Positions 49,847-59,964 of a DNA stretch of 64,000 nucleotides are shown piece by piece. Position 1 is the stretch's first letter. Each line of letters begins with the position of its first letter. The DNA comes from Pseudomonas svalbardensis (lineage in GTDB: Bacteria > Pseudomonadota > Gammaproteobacteria > Pseudomonadales > Pseudomonadaceae): NCBI RefSeq assembly GCF_030053115.1, contig NZ_CP125619.1, positions 5,382,001 through 5,446,000 of the forward strand, given 5' to 3'. The notes beneath the pieces were generated by a model. That model worked only from the letters and a program-made list of their open reading frames with translations. It was not told where the DNA came from and made no database searches. Position numbers and translations under genes: made by a program.

Positions 49847-50395
49847 ATGACCGTTGAAAAATCCTTTATTGCAGAACTGGCTAGTGATTACGGCCACCTG
49901 CATTTCCCTAGACTGACACACGGCCGCGAAGTCACCATCCCTGTCACGGGCTTCTTCGACTTCTCTCCCACTGACGTATACGTATCAGATACTCTATTCG
50001 CAAAGAAAGGCCTGCCGGGTTCCACCTTGCAGTTCTACTTCTATAGTATTGGAGGCAGTTCCTTCCATCATATGTTTGTTATTACTCCCGGCCCGCTCTT
50101 TGGCAGACTAGTTGGCATTGATGAAAACGACTGTCTCACCGCCATGGAAGGGCCCACGGCAGGCCCTAAGAAACTCGCCCTGTTTCAATTTTTTGACCAT
50201 AACGGCGAACCCGCCTCTCTCGACAACCCCAAATCAAACACTCTATTTGTGACAATTCGTGCTAACGACAAATCGCTAACGCGCAGCAAGAATTCGCCGG
50301 AAGGATTTATTATCTCTGCAGGCATGGGAATCCAGATGAACTTCAGTCTGAAGATCATTAAACGCAACGTAGACTCGAGCATCCTCAACGCCTAA
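49847..50395 (+). CDS. Orphan protein of unknown function
   Basis: 182 residues with a good ribosome site (AAGGAAG). No signal peptide or membrane segment. The composition (VTIPVTGFFDFSPTDVYVSD, STLQFYFYSIGGSSFHHMFVITPGPLFGRLVG, NTLFVTIRANDKSL, GMGIQMNFSLKIIKRN) suggests a beta-sandwich. Codon use is AT-richer than in neighbours (many AAA, ATT, TTT and CTA/CTC choices), which points to recent acquisition. I cannot assign it to a family. Confidence 0.7.
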   Translation: MTVEKSFIAELASDYGHLHFPRLTHGREVTIPVTGFFDFSPTDVYVSDTLFAKKGLPGSTLQFYFYSIGGSSFHHMFVITPGPLFGRLVGIDENDCLTAMEGPTAGPKKLALFQFFDHNGEPASLDNPKSNTLFVTIRANDKSLTRSKNSPEGFIISAGMGIQMNFSLKIIKRNVDSSILNA

Positions 50396-50469
50396 TCATT
50401 TCAGCACCTGCCTTTTCATATAACAAGAAAAGGCAGGACAAACTTACCATCGAGCAGCTACCTCGGCAG

Positions 50470-51438
50470 TTATGCTTCTACGCGAGAAAAGCCCTCACGA
50501 ATCTTCTCTTCCGGCAAATCGTCGGCAATGAACACGATCACGCTTTCGCGCGTTTCATCGTCTGCCCATTCCGTGTCCCAATCGAATCCGTATAACTTCA
50601 ACACCCCCTGAAACACCATGCGCCGCGGCTCGCCAAGGATGTTCAACACGCCTTTGTAGCGCAGCAATTGCTTGCCATGGTCCTCCAGCAGTTCGTTCAT
50701 GAACTCGCTGAGTTTGTCGATATCCAGCGGCTTGTCGGTGCGCAGCACCAGGCTGGAAATGCGGTCGATGGACGGCGCTTTGCTCACCGGGCGCAGGCTG
50801 ACACCACCACCCAGGTCGGCATTGAGATTGAAGCCGCGCACGTCGAGCAATTCGGCCAGATCGATCTTGCCGTGCTCGACCACGCGGATCGGTGCGCGAC
50901 GGTTGATGCGGGTCAGGCGCTCGCTCAGCGCGGTAAAGGTCGCCCCGTCCACCAGATCGCGCTTGCTCACCAGTAAGCGGTCGGCGAAACCGATCTGCGC
51001 CTGGGCGATGGTTTGAGTCAGGTGAGTGTCAGCGTGCGCCGCATCGACCAGGGTAATGATGCCGTCGAGGATGTATCGCTCGCGCAGCTCTTCATCGATG
51101 AAAAAGGTTTGGGCCACAGGTGCCGGGTCGGCCAGGCCGGTGCATTCGATCACCAGACGGTCGAAAGCAATTTCTCCGCTGTCCAGGCGCTCGAGCAGCA
51201 AGTACAAGGCTTTGGTCAGATCGGTGTGGATGGTGCAGCAGACGCAGCCGTTGGACAGCGTCATCACTTGCACCGGTTCGTCGCCCAACAGCTGGGTGTC
51301 GATACCGGCGTCGCTGAATTCGTTCTCGATCACGGCGATTTTCAGGCCGTGTTCGGCTTTGAGCAGGTGGCGCAACAGCGTGGTTTTTCCCGCGCCGAGA
51401 AAGCCACTGAGGATTGTTACCGGGATGGGAGAGGACAA
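50470..51438 (-). CDS. yjiA: CobW/COG0523-family GTPase YjiA
   Basis: 322 residues. Walker A GFLGAGKTTLL, the metal-binding CxCC (GCVCCT), Walker B ECTGLADP and the guanine motif SKRD. The C-terminal CobW domain is intact. Family members are metallochaperones or zinc-homeostasis GTPases. Beside ybdD-cstA, as in other pseudomonads. No Zur box was recognised. Confidence 0.9.
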   Translation of the reverse strand: MSSPIPVTILSGFLGAGKTTLLRHLLKAEHGLKIAVIENEFSDAGIDTQLLGDEPVQVMTLSNGCVCCTIHTDLTKALYLLLERLDSGEIAFDRLVIECTGLADPAPVAQTFFIDEELRERYILDGIITLVDAAHADTHLTQTIAQAQIGFADRLLVSKRDLVDGATFTALSERLTRINRRAPIRVVEHGKIDLAELLDVRGFNLNADLGGGVSLRPVSKAPSIDRISSLVLRTDKPLDIDKLSEFMNELLEDHGKQLLRYKGVLNILGEPRRMVFQGVLKLYGFDWDTEWADDETRESVIVFIADDLPEEKIREGFSRVEA

Positions 51439-51483
51439 CTGGAGTCTCCTGTTTCACAAAATGAGAATTCAACACAAAACAAA

Positions 51484-51572
51484 TGTGGGAGCGAGCCTGC
51501 TCGCGAAAGCGGTCTATCAGTCAACACAGTGTCGAATGACAGATTGCCTTCGCGAGCAGGCTCGCTCCCACA
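51484..51572. repeat. REP doublet between yjiA and ybdD
   Basis: Inverted arms of TGTGGGAGCGAGCCTGCTCG type, core CAACACAGTGTCGAATG. Confidence 0.85.
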
Positions 51573-51599
51573 GGGGGATTACGTCAACCTGGCGTCAAA

Positions 51600-51797
51600 T
51601 CAACAGCACTTGGGCCCACCCTTGCCACCGTAACGAGCCTCTTGGCGTTCCCGGAAGAACATTTCGTAGGTCATCACCGGTTTGTCCGGGTGATTGGTTT
51701 GCATATGCTCGACGTAATTGTCGTAGTCGGGCATCCCGACCATCAGGCGCGCGGCCTGACCGAGGTATTTACCGAGGCGACTCAGGTCATTGAACAT
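51600..51797 (-). CDS. ybdD: YbdD/YjiX family small protein
   Basis: 65 residues ([65 protein letters not shown]). It has the family's YxxYxxHxxxxHPxxP pattern and the C-terminal GGKGGPKCC. It always accompanies CstA/BtsT-type pyruvate carriers and is needed for their transport activity in E. coli. 14 bases after cstA. Confidence 0.92.
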   Translation of the reverse strand: MFNDLSRLGKYLGQAARLMVGMPDYDNYVEHMQTNHPDKPVMTYEMFFRERQEARYGGKGGPKCC

Positions 51798-51811
51798 GCT
51801 GCAATCCTCGA

Positions 51812-53878
51812 TTACGCATCTGGCAGAGCCTGGAATGGCGCTTCTTTATCCGTACGTTCTTTGCTGCCCCAGGCGGAAATACCGACCTTGAGCGCATAGA
51901 ACAGGATACTGAATACCACGAACAGGAACAGCGCCGTCAGCGTTGCGTTGGTGTAGGCGTTGAAGATCACGTGCTGCATTTGCGTAATGTCCTTGGCCGG
52001 TGCGAGGATCTGACCGTTGGCCAGCGCATCGCTGTACTTCTTGGCCAGCGACAGGAAGCCGATCGCCGGATTGGCATCGAACAGCTTGATGAAGCCGGCG
52101 GTGGTGGTGCAGATCAGCAGCCACACGGCGGGCAGCATGGTGACCCAGACATAGCGCTGGCGTTTCATTTTGATCAGCACAACGGTCGCCAGCATCAGCG
52201 CGATACCGGCCAGCATCTGGTTGGAGATACCGAACAGCGGCCACAAGGTGTTGATGCCACCCAGCGGATCGATCACGCCCTGGTACAGCAACCAACCCCA
52301 CATCGCCACACAACCGGCGGTTGCGATCAGGTTCGCGGTCCAGGATTCGGTGCGTTTCAGCGCTGGCACGAAGGAACCGAGCAAGTCCTGCAGCATGAAG
52401 CGGCCGGCACGGGTACCGGCGTCGACGGCCGTCAGGATGAACAGCGCCTCGAACAGAATCGCGAAGTGGTACCAGAACGCCATGGTGTTTTCACCCGGCA
52501 GGACACTGTGCAGGATCTGTGCGATACCAACCGCCAGGGTCGGCGCACCGCCAGCACGGGCCAGGATCGTGGTTTCACCGATGTCCTTGGCCACCGCTTG
52601 CAGCGCTTCCGGGGTGATTGCAAAGCCCCAACTGCTAACCATCTGCGCGACCGAAACCACGTCACTGCCGACGATGGCCGCCGGGCTGTTCATGGCGAAA
52701 TACACGCCTGGCTCGATCACCGACGCGGCAACCATGGCCATGATGGCGACGAAGGATTCCATCAGCATGCCGCCGTAACCGATGTAACGGGCGTTGACTT
52801 CGTTATCCAACATTTTCGGTGTGGTGCCCGAAGCAATCAGCGAGTGAAAACCCGAGACCGCGCCACAGGCGATGGTGATAAACAGGAATGGGAACAGACC
52901 GCCCTTCCACACCGGCCCGGTGCCGTCGATGAACTGGGTCAGTGCCGGCATTTTCAGGTCGGGCATGGTGATCAGAATGCCGATCGCCAAGGCCACGATG
53001 GTACCGATTTTGAGAAACGTGGACAGGTAATCACGCGGTGCCAGAATCAGCCAGATCGGCAACACTGCGGCAACAAAACCGTAGCCGATCAGCATCCAGG
53101 TTATTTGTACGCCGGTGAAGGTGAACGCTTTGGCCCACACCGGATCGGCAGCCACTTGCCCGCCCAGCCAGATCGAACCCAGCAACAGCAATACGCCAAT
53201 CACCGAGATTTCACCGATGCGGCCCGGGCGGATGTAGCGCATGTAAATGCCCATGAACATCGCGATCGGGATAGTCGCCATCACCGTGAAAATCCCCCAG
53301 GGGCTCTCGGCCAGGGCCTTGACCACGATCAGCGCCAGCACCGCGAGGATGATGATCATGATCAGGAAGCAGCCAAACAGCGCGATGGTCCCGGGGATGC
53401 GGCCCATTTCCTCACGGACCATGTCGCCGAGGGAACGGCCGTTGCGGCGGGTGGACATGAACAGGACCATGAAGTCCTGAACGGCACCGGCCAGCACCAC
53501 GCCGGCAATCAGCCACAGCGTGCCAGGCAGGTAACCCATCTGCGCCGCCAGGACCGGGCCGACCAGCGGCCCCGCGCCAGCGATGGCCGCGAAGTGGTGA
53601 CCGAAGAGGATGTGTTTGTTGGTCGGCACGTAGTCCAGACCGTCATTATTGAGCACGGCGGGGGTGGCCCGTCGCGGGTCGAGTTGCATCACGTTATTAG
53701 CGATGAACAGACTGTAGTAACGATACGCAACCAGATAGATGGCCACGGCGGCGACCACAATCCACAAGGCGTTGATCGCCTCGCCTCGGCGCAATGCAAC
53801 TACACCAAGGGCGCACGCCCCTACGATTGCCAGCAGCAGCCAGGGTAGGTGGCGTAGCAGGCTATTATTATTTTTCAT
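51812..53878 (-). CDS. cstA: Carbon starvation protein CstA (pyruvate/peptide carrier)
   Basis: 688 residues with about 16-18 membrane segments. Conserved CstA motifs: [75 protein letters not shown] and [19 protein letters not shown]. The ATG at 53878 gives the standard length; a longer frame upstream lacks family sequence. Imports pyruvate and possibly peptides under starvation. Operon with ybdD. Confidence 0.93.
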   Translation of the reverse strand: MKNNNSLLRHLPWLLLAIVGACALGVVALRRGEAINALWIVVAAVAIYLVAYRYYSLFIANNVMQLDPRRATPAVLNNDGLDYVPTNKHILFGHHFAAIAGAGPLVGPVLAAQMGYLPGTLWLIAGVVLAGAVQDFMVLFMSTRRNGRSLGDMVREEMGRIPGTIALFGCFLIMIIILAVLALIVVKALAESPWGIFTVMATIPIAMFMGIYMRYIRPGRIGEISVIGVLLLLGSIWLGGQVAADPVWAKAFTFTGVQITWMLIGYGFVAAVLPIWLILAPRDYLSTFLKIGTIVALAIGILITMPDLKMPALTQFIDGTGPVWKGGLFPFLFITIACGAVSGFHSLIASGTTPKMLDNEVNARYIGYGGMLMESFVAIMAMVAASVIEPGVYFAMNSPAAIVGSDVVSVAQMVSSWGFAITPEALQAVAKDIGETTILARAGGAPTLAVGIAQILHSVLPGENTMAFWYHFAILFEALFILTAVDAGTRAGRFMLQDLLGSFVPALKRTESWTANLIATAGCVAMWGWLLYQGVIDPLGGINTLWPLFGISNQMLAGIALMLATVVLIKMKRQRYVWVTMLPAVWLLICTTTAGFIKLFDANPAIGFLSLAKKYSDALANGQILAPAKDITQMQHVIFNAYTNATLTALFLFVVFSILFYALKVGISAWGSKERTDKEAPFQALPDA

Positions 53879-54035
53879 TTTATGATTCCAGCCAGGGTGG
53901 ACAAGAAAGACAGCCATCCCGAGTTTAGCGCTAACGGCCGCAAAGGCCATCCCCGACATGGGTAGAGCCATCACTTTGCTGGCAGCCTTTGACAATGCGG
54001 GTCTATAGTCAGCGAACATTTACGAGGATTGCGCC

Positions 54036-54404
54036 ATGAGCGAGCACCCTGCCGATCGCCGCCGCTTCAAACGTATTGCGTTCGATGCCCGAACCGAGCT
54101 GAGCCAAGGGGAATTCATCTGGCCGGTGAAGTTGATCGACCTGTCCCTCAAGGGACTGTTGATCGAAAAGCCCGAACCGTGGCTGGGGAATCGGGAGTGG
54201 CATTTCCTGGTCGATATTCATCTCAACGAGGACGTCGCCATCAAGATGGATGTGCAACTGACCCACGATGATCATGGTCAGCTTGGGTTCGTCTGCCGAC
54301 ATATCAGCCTGGAATCCATCGAACGCTTGCGGCGATTGGTTGAACTCAACCTTGGCGACCCGCAAGAGCTCGAACGGGAGCTGGGGGCGCTGATCGAAAT
54401 CTGA
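54036..54404 (+). CDS. mapZ: Single-domain PilZ c-di-GMP receptor (MapZ-like)
   Basis: 122 residues with the PilZ c-di-GMP site: RRFKR at the N-terminus and DLSLKG about 30 residues later. Position between cstA and radA and length match PA4608 (MapZ), which binds the chemotaxis methyltransferase CheR1 when loaded with c-di-GMP. It may therefore read the c-di-GMP made by enzymes such as MorA upstream; that link is inference. Confidence 0.82.
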   Translation: MSEHPADRRRFKRIAFDARTELSQGEFIWPVKLIDLSLKGLLIEKPEPWLGNREWHFLVDIHLNEDVAIKMDVQLTHDDHGQLGFVCRHISLESIERLRRLVELNLGDPQELERELGALIEI

Positions 54405-54423
54405 AGGCCAATCCCCGTACCCA

Positions 54424-54513
54424 TGTGGGAGCGAGCCTGCTCGCGAATGCGATCTGACATTCAACATTTAAGTCGACTGACATACTGCTATCGCGAGCAG
54501 GCTCGCTCCCACA
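54424..54513. repeat. REP doublet between mapZ and radA
   Basis: Inverted arms TGTGGGAGCGAGCCTGCTCG with core ACATTCAACATTTAAGTCGA, which matches the reverse complement of the core at 26094-26183. Confidence 0.85.
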
Positions 54514-54534
54514 GGTTTTGTATCGACCTGAAAG

Positions 54535-55902
54535 TTACTCGAAGAGGGCATCCAGCGCCTGTTCCAGACGCGTTACGGCAATAATCTGCAACCCCGGCGG
54601 CGCTTCTTTAGGCGCATTGCCCTTGGGCACGATGGCGCGCTTGAAGCCGTGCTTGGCGGCTTCTTTCAAGCGCTCCTGGCCACTCGGCACCGGGCGTACT
54701 TCGCCGGAAAGCCCGACTTCGCCGAACACCAGCAGATCGTGGGGCAGTGGCCGGTTGCGCAAACTGGACATGACCGCCGCCATCAGCGCCAGATCGGAGG
54801 CCGTTTCCAGCACTTTCACCCCGCCAACCACGTTGAGAAACACATCCTGATCGTGGGTCGGAATGCCGCCGTGACGGTGCAGCACCGCCAACAACATCGC
54901 CAGTCGATTCTGGTCCAGCCCCAGCGTTACCCGACGTGGATTGGCCAGATGGCTGTCATCCACCAGTGCCTGGACTTCCACCAGCATCGGCCGCGTCCCT
55001 TCCCACGTCGCCATGACCACACTGCCCGGCACTTCTTCCTGCGCACGGGTGAGAAAAATCGCCGAAGGGTTGGAGACTTCTTTCAGCCCCTTGTCGGTCA
55101 TACCGAATACGCCCAGTTCGTTGACGGCGCCGAAACGGTTTTTCACCGCTCGCAGCAAACGCAAACGCCCATCGGATTCGCCTTCGAAATACAGCACCGT
55201 GTCGACCATGTGCTCCAGCACTCGTGGCCCGGCCAATGCACCTTCTTTCGTCACGTGACCGACCAGGAAAATAGCCGTGCCGCTCTGCTTCGCATAGCGC
55301 ACCAGCAACGCCGCGCTTTCCCTGACCTGGGACACACCGCCCGGTGCCGATTGCAGTTGCTCGGTGAAAATCGTCTGGATCGAGTCGATCACCATCACCT
55401 TGGGTTTTTCCTGCCGAGCCGTGGCGATGATGGTCTCGATGCAGGTTTCGGTCATCACCCGCAGTTGATCCTGGGGCAAGCCGAGACGGCGGGCGCGCAT
55501 GGCCACTTGCTGCTGGGATTCTTCGCCGGTGACGTACAGTGCCGGCATCACTTTGGCGAGGTTGCACAAGGTTTGCAGCAGAATGGTCGATTTGCCGATG
55601 CCCGGATCACCGCCGATCAACACCACCGAGCCGTCTACCAGACCACCGCCCAGTACCCGATCGAGTTCACTGGAGGCGGTGGAAAAACGCGGGATTTCTT
55701 CGACGCTGACTTCGGCCAGGGTCTTGATCTGTGCCTGTTGGCCGGTCCAGCCGGTGCGACCGCTGGGGGCTGCGGCGCCACCGCTCTCCACCATGGTTTC
55801 GGTCAGGGTGTTCCAGGCCCCGCACTCACCGCACTGGCCAGCCCACTTGGGGAAGGTTGAGCCGCACTCGGTGCAGCCGTACATGCGCTTGGCCTTGGCC
55901 AT
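54535..55902 (-). CDS. radA: DNA repair protein RadA (Sms)
   Basis: 455 residues. Zinc finger CTECGSTFPKWAGQCGEC, Walker A GGDPGIGKST, the RadA-specific KNRFG motif and a C-terminal Lon-like domain (DLALMAAVMSSLRNRPLPHDLLVFGEVGLSGEVRPV). A RecA-like helicase that extends branch migration in recombination and transformation. The ATG at 55902 gives the usual MAKAKRMYGCTECG start. Confidence 0.97.
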   Translation of the reverse strand: MAKAKRMYGCTECGSTFPKWAGQCGECGAWNTLTETMVESGGAAAPSGRTGWTGQQAQIKTLAEVSVEEIPRFSTASSELDRVLGGGLVDGSVVLIGGDPGIGKSTILLQTLCNLAKVMPALYVTGEESQQQVAMRARRLGLPQDQLRVMTETCIETIIATARQEKPKVMVIDSIQTIFTEQLQSAPGGVSQVRESAALLVRYAKQSGTAIFLVGHVTKEGALAGPRVLEHMVDTVLYFEGESDGRLRLLRAVKNRFGAVNELGVFGMTDKGLKEVSNPSAIFLTRAQEEVPGSVVMATWEGTRPMLVEVQALVDDSHLANPRRVTLGLDQNRLAMLLAVLHRHGGIPTHDQDVFLNVVGGVKVLETASDLALMAAVMSSLRNRPLPHDLLVFGEVGLSGEVRPVPSGQERLKEAAKHGFKRAIVPKGNAPKEAPPGLQIIAVTRLEQALDALFE

Positions 55903-55947
55903 CTGAACTCCCGGCAAAAACCGCGATGATAGCTCAGCTGGTGCGGA

Positions 55948-56502
55948 TCAGCGCGGCGCCGCGTTGCGGATTTGACCGCTGGCCAGACGCGCGGCGCTGT
56001 TGCCCAGCGGATCCTCAGCGTAAAGGTCCGCCCCCTTGGCTTTGAGCGCGTCGAGCAACTCAACTCGCTTGAACAATCCGGCGTACATCGCTGCGGTCTG
56101 CCCGGCGCCATTACGTTGATCGGGGTTGCAATTGGCTGCTAACAAGGTTCGAGCAATCTGTACTTCGCCCTTGAAAATCGCGCCCATTAGCGCCGTGTTG
56201 CCACGCAGGTCCTGAGCACAAGCGTCCGCCCTGGCAGCGAGCAATCGGTCCACTGCCGCACTCTGCCCGTGATAAGCCGCCAGAATCAGTGCGGTGTAAC
56301 CTTTGCTATCGCGAGTATTGAGGGAGTATCCAGCCTCGATGAAGGTCTCGAGCATCGGCACATCGCCGCGACGGGCAGCATCGAAGTAGTAGTCCTGCAA
56401 TTGGGCTTTCAGCGCAGAAGGATCTTTCGTGACTTGCGTGGCCGGCCCGGCGAACACGCCGAACGGCAGACACACCAGAAAAAAAGACAGATAAAAACGC
56501 AT
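55948..56502 (-). CDS. ankB: Ankyrin-repeat protein AnkB
   Basis: 184 residues: signal peptide MRFYLSFFLVCLPFGVFA and about four ankyrin repeats (DSKGYTALILAAYHGQSAAVDRLLA, DLRGNTALMGAIFKGEVQIARTLLA, NGAGQTAAMYAGLFKRVELLDALKA, DPLGNSAARLA). Lies 57 bases downstream of katB. In P. aeruginosa AnkB is a periplasmic partner required for full KatB activity. Confidence 0.9.
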   Translation of the reverse strand: MRFYLSFFLVCLPFGVFAGPATQVTKDPSALKAQLQDYYFDAARRGDVPMLETFIEAGYSLNTRDSKGYTALILAAYHGQSAAVDRLLAARADACAQDLRGNTALMGAIFKGEVQIARTLLAANCNPDQRNGAGQTAAMYAGLFKRVELLDALKAKGADLYAEDPLGNSAARLASGQIRNAAPR

Positions 56503-56559
56503 GACAAAGCTCCCTGGCCAGACAGGACCTCGCATGAGGCCCCGCTTCAGGTTGAAAAA

Positions 56560-58101
56560 TCAGTCGACCAGTTTGGCCGCCAGCGCCTTGACCCGGCTCA
56601 GATCCCCCTTGGCAACCTTGGTCACCCCGGTCCCGTACTCCGGGTCGGCCTTATAGAGGAAGGACAGCATGATGTGTTTGCTCTCATCATCGGTGGTGAC
56701 CAGCGAACCACCGAAGCTCTCAATCAGGTCGTTGCGTTCTTTCTTGCTGAAGGAGCGATACAGATCGCCGGCTTGCTTGAAGTTTTGTTCACGCTGAATC
56801 TTCGCCTGCTGCGTGCTGCCCGACAGCGCCGATTGGCTGTAGCGTGCGGTTTGCAGCTCTTCACGAGGCAGCAAACGGCTTGGCTGGTAATTCACCCCAG
56901 TGCTGCTGTGGCCGATGTTCATTGCGCCGTCCTGATTGCCGTTGTTTACCGCAATCTTTGGAGCATTGATCGGCAACTGCATCGCATTGGCCCCCAGGCG
57001 ATACAGTTGCGTATCGGCATAAGAGAACACTCTACCCTGTAACAATCGGTCTTCCGAAGGTTCGATACCGGGAACAAGATTGGTCGGCGCCATGGCAACT
57101 TGCTCCGTTTCCTGGAAGACATTCGCAGGATTACGGTTCAAGACCATCTGTCCAACTTTTCGCTCTGGAACGCCGGGCCAAATCTTGGTCGCGTCCAATG
57201 GATCGAAATCAAACTTGTACAAATCCTGAGGATTTAAAACCTGGACGTACAAATCCCACTTCGGAAAGTCACCTTTATTAATATGAACCACCAAGTCGTT
57301 GGTCATATGACTGTAGTCTTTACCTTGAACATTGGTCACCGCTTTCGGATCTAGATTATTAATTCCCTGCAAACTTTTCCAGTGGAACTTCACGTAGTGA
57401 ACTTCACCCTTGGCGTTAATTAACTTATAGGCGTGAACACCATTACCATCCATTTCCCGATAACTGGCCGGTGTACCGGAGTTAGAGTACAACTCGGTCA
57501 GGGTACGAGTCGCTTCCGGAACATGCGAGAAGAAATCGAAACGACGGGCGTCGTCGTCGAGGTTGGTACGCGGGTCAGGCTTGAAGGCATGGACCATGTC
57601 CGGAAACTTGATGGCGTCACGGATGAAGAAAGTCGGGAAATTGTTGCCGACCAGGTCCCAATTGCCGTCCGCAGAGTAGAACTTGGTGGCGAAACCGCGA
57701 GGGTCACGCAGGGTTTCCGGCGAATGGTTGCCGTGGACCACCGCCGAAAAGCGTACAAACACCGGAGTGTTCTGGCCAGCAGCGAATACCTTGGCCTTGG
57801 TCAGATCGCTGAGGTCGTCAGTCACGCTGAAGGTGCCATGGGCGCCGGTGCCGCGGGCATGCACTACTCGCTCAGGAATGCGTTCACGGTCAAAGCGCTG
57901 GAGCTTCTGGATCAATTGCACGTCTTGCAGCAACACCGGGCCGGTCGCGCCAGCGGTTTGCGAGTTCTGGTTGTCGCCCACCGCGGCACCGTTATCGCGA
58001 GTCAGGGTTGCTGCGTTGACGGAGAAGGACAGCAGACTGGCGGTCAAAACGCCAAGGGTGCGCCGATGTGAAAAAGCCCCGAGGCCAATGGTCGAATTCA
58101 T
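56560..58101 (-). CDS. katB: Periplasmic catalase KatB
   Basis: 513 residues of a small-subunit heme catalase with a signal peptide (LGVLTASLLSFSVNAAT). Active-site His in RVVHARGTGAHG, Asn in NWDLVGNNFPTFFIRD and heme-ligand Tyr in RVFSYADTQLYRLG. Decomposes hydrogen peroxide. Operon with ankB. Part of the coding region is much AT-richer than the rest (34 of 90 G+C at 57211-57300 against 36 of 60 at 57721-57780). I found no convincing OxyR site upstream. Confidence 0.95.
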   Translation of the reverse strand: MNSTIGLGAFSHRRTLGVLTASLLSFSVNAATLTRDNGAAVGDNQNSQTAGATGPVLLQDVQLIQKLQRFDRERIPERVVHARGTGAHGTFSVTDDLSDLTKAKVFAAGQNTPVFVRFSAVVHGNHSPETLRDPRGFATKFYSADGNWDLVGNNFPTFFIRDAIKFPDMVHAFKPDPRTNLDDDARRFDFFSHVPEATRTLTELYSNSGTPASYREMDGNGVHAYKLINAKGEVHYVKFHWKSLQGINNLDPKAVTNVQGKDYSHMTNDLVVHINKGDFPKWDLYVQVLNPQDLYKFDFDPLDATKIWPGVPERKVGQMVLNRNPANVFQETEQVAMAPTNLVPGIEPSEDRLLQGRVFSYADTQLYRLGANAMQLPINAPKIAVNNGNQDGAMNIGHSSTGVNYQPSRLLPREELQTARYSQSALSGSTQQAKIQREQNFKQAGDLYRSFSKKERNDLIESFGGSLVTTDDESKHIMLSFLYKADPEYGTGVTKVAKGDLSRVKALAAKLVD

Positions 58102-58385
58102 TTCAGGTTCCTCTGTTTTTTAGGCGCAATCCAAGTGCGCTTTTCAGAGGCTAGAGGTCGAAGCCGCAGAACATAAATAGAAAGAACGTAACGCTATGAT
58201 TTAGAATTTTATGTGGATAATCAGCTGGTTAACGCGTATACGTGCGCGATTGATGGCACTTTATAAACTAATTACCGGCAAATGTGTCGATAACAACGAG
58301 CATTGTAAGAAGGTGTTTCGAGCAAGACCCGTTTTGCTGATTTACACTGCGCTCACCAACCTCATCTGTAACAAGGAAATAACCT

Positions 58386-58799
58386 ATGGGCGTGATAACT
58401 GAGTTCAAGGCCTTCGCGGTCAAAGGTAACGTGGTCGACATGGCCGTCGGTATCATCATTGGCGCCGCCTTCGGCAAGATCGTTTCATCGTTTGTCGGCG
58501 ACGTGGTGATGCCACCCATTGGCCTGCTGATCGGGGGGGTGGACTTCAGTGACCTGGCCGTCACGCTCAAAGCAGGCAACGGCGATATCCCGGCGGTAAT
58601 GCTGGCGTACGGTAAATTCATCCAAAGCCTGATTGACTTCATCATCGTCGCCTTCGCGATCTTCATGGGCGTCAAAGCCATCAACCGCCTGAAACGCGAA
58701 GAGGCCGTTGCGCCAACGCTGCCGCCGGTTCCGACCAAGGAAGAAGAGTTGCTGGAAGAGATCCGCGATCTGCTCAAGGCTCAGAACAATCGGCCCTGA
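58386..58799 (+). CDS. mscL: Large-conductance mechanosensitive channel MscL
   Basis: 137 residues: [46 protein letters not shown] (first pore helix), a periplasmic loop, the second helix and a charged C-terminal helix ([16 protein letters not shown]). Releases solutes on osmotic downshock. Good ribosome site AAGGAA. Confidence 0.97.
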   Translation: MGVITEFKAFAVKGNVVDMAVGIIIGAAFGKIVSSFVGDVVMPPIGLLIGGVDFSDLAVTLKAGNGDIPAVMLAYGKFIQSLIDFIIVAFAIFMGVKAINRLKREEAVAPTLPPVPTKEEELLEEIRDLLKAQNNRP

Positions 58800-58817
58800 A
58801 CGCGTTAGTCAAACAAG

Positions 58818-58845
58818 AAACGGCGCCCTTGAGGCGCCGTTTTTC
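58818..58845. terminator. Convergent terminator of mscL and fpr
   Basis: Arms AAACGGCGCC and GGCGCCGTTT around CTTGA, T5 on the plus side. It ends on the fpr stop codon. Confidence 0.88.
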
Positions 58846-59621
58846 TACCAGTAGTTTTCCACCGCCACTTGCCCGGGTCGGCGACTGAGGCTCAAGTGCA
58901 TGTGGCGCTGTTTGAGCAATTTGCGCGTGTCATCGATCATCTGCGGATTGCCGCAGAGCATGACCCTTGAGTGCTCGGCCGTCAGCGCCAGGCCTGCCGC
59001 CCGCTCCAGCTCGCCATTTTCGATCAGCGCAGTGATCCGGCCGCTCAGAGCGCCATGATGATGCTCGCGCGTGACCGTGGTGATGAACTGCAGCTTGTGC
59101 GCAAACTCCGCTAAATAGTCGCGCTGGGCCAACCCGCTGACGAGGTCCTGATAAGCCAGTTCCCGGGATTCGCGCACACTGTAGACCAGGATGATTCGTT
59201 CGAATTTCTCCCAGACCTCGAAGTCCTGCAGGATCGACAGAAACGGAGCCAGGCCGGTGCCTGTGGATAACAGCCAGAGATCACGGCCGTCGACAAAGCG
59301 ATCCAGCGTCAGGTAACCAAAGGCCTGACGCTCGACCAGCAGCGTATCGCCGACTCCGAGCCGACTCAGCTCACTGGTGAACTCCCCCCCTGGCACCACA
59401 ATGGAAAAGAATTCGAGGAACTCGTCATAGGGCGACGACACCATGGAATAGGCCCGCCATACGGTGCTGCCGTCAGCCTTGGTAACGCCCAGCCGGGCGA
59501 ATTGCCCTGCACGAAAACGAAAACCCGGATCCCGGGTGGTCCGCAGGGTGAACAGACTGGGGGTCAGCGACTGGACGTCGAGCAAGGTCTGGCGAGTGAA
59601 TTTTTCTGCACTGGCGGTCAT
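58845..59621 (-). CDS. fpr: Ferredoxin/flavodoxin-NADP reductase
   Basis: 258 residues. FAD-binding RAYSMVSSP, NADP-binding STGTGLAPFLSIL and VMLCGNPQMIDD, and the C-terminal VAVENYW of the bacterial Fpr subclass. The ATG at 59621 with GGAG upstream gives the family length; an ATG four codons earlier is less likely. Place after mscL matches PA4615. Pseudomonads have two such reductases, and I cannot say which this is from sequence alone. Confidence 0.9.
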   Translation of the reverse strand: MTASAEKFTRQTLLDVQSLTPSLFTLRTTRDPGFRFRAGQFARLGVTKADGSTVWRAYSMVSSPYDEFLEFFSIVVPGGEFTSELSRLGVGDTLLVERQAFGYLTLDRFVDGRDLWLLSTGTGLAPFLSILQDFEVWEKFERIILVYSVRESRELAYQDLVSGLAQRDYLAEFAHKLQFITTVTREHHHGALSGRITALIENGELERAAGLALTAEHSRVMLCGNPQMIDDTRKLLKQRHMHLSLSRRPGQVAVENYW

Positions 59622-59964
59622 GGGGTGCTCCATTCAACAGATAGCCACAGTGTCCCGCAAAGCGGAGGGCTTAAACACCGGTGATTTGTAGTGGCTTTAG
59701 CCAGGGCCTCATTCACATTAACCTCATAATACGACTTAGCATTAACTACCCAGTTAATGCACAAATCCAAGGCTGATTAAAGTAAGCCAGACATTTCGTT
59801 ATCTATGCCAGCACTCCCTAACGTTAGAACCAGATACTTGCTTAAAAATCGCAAACAAAGCCAAAAATTCTCACGCGCACATAGGAAACATCCTACACTC
59901 GGCTCGTGTCAGATCTTGGATCCAAAAAGGCACCCCCAAATAACATCACACTTGGAGAGGCACA
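59622..59964. other. AT-rich divergent regulatory region
   Basis: 343 bases between fpr and the LuxR gene with no convincing gene. A short open frame in its right part lacks a ribosome site and overlaps the LuxR start. It holds one clear palindrome (59739-59760). Confidence 0.5.
59739..59760. promoter_or_regulatory. Operator-like palindrome upstream of the LuxR gene
   Basis: Perfect 9-bp arms GCATTAACT and AGTTAATGC around ACCC, 205 bases before the LuxR start and 118 bases before fpr. The size is close to that of lux boxes, but it does not match the known consensus. Confidence 0.4.

Noticed and set aside
58102..58385. OxyR site in front of katB
   Set aside because: An ATAG and a CTAT occur near 58170-58200, but their spacing does not fit the OxyR motif.
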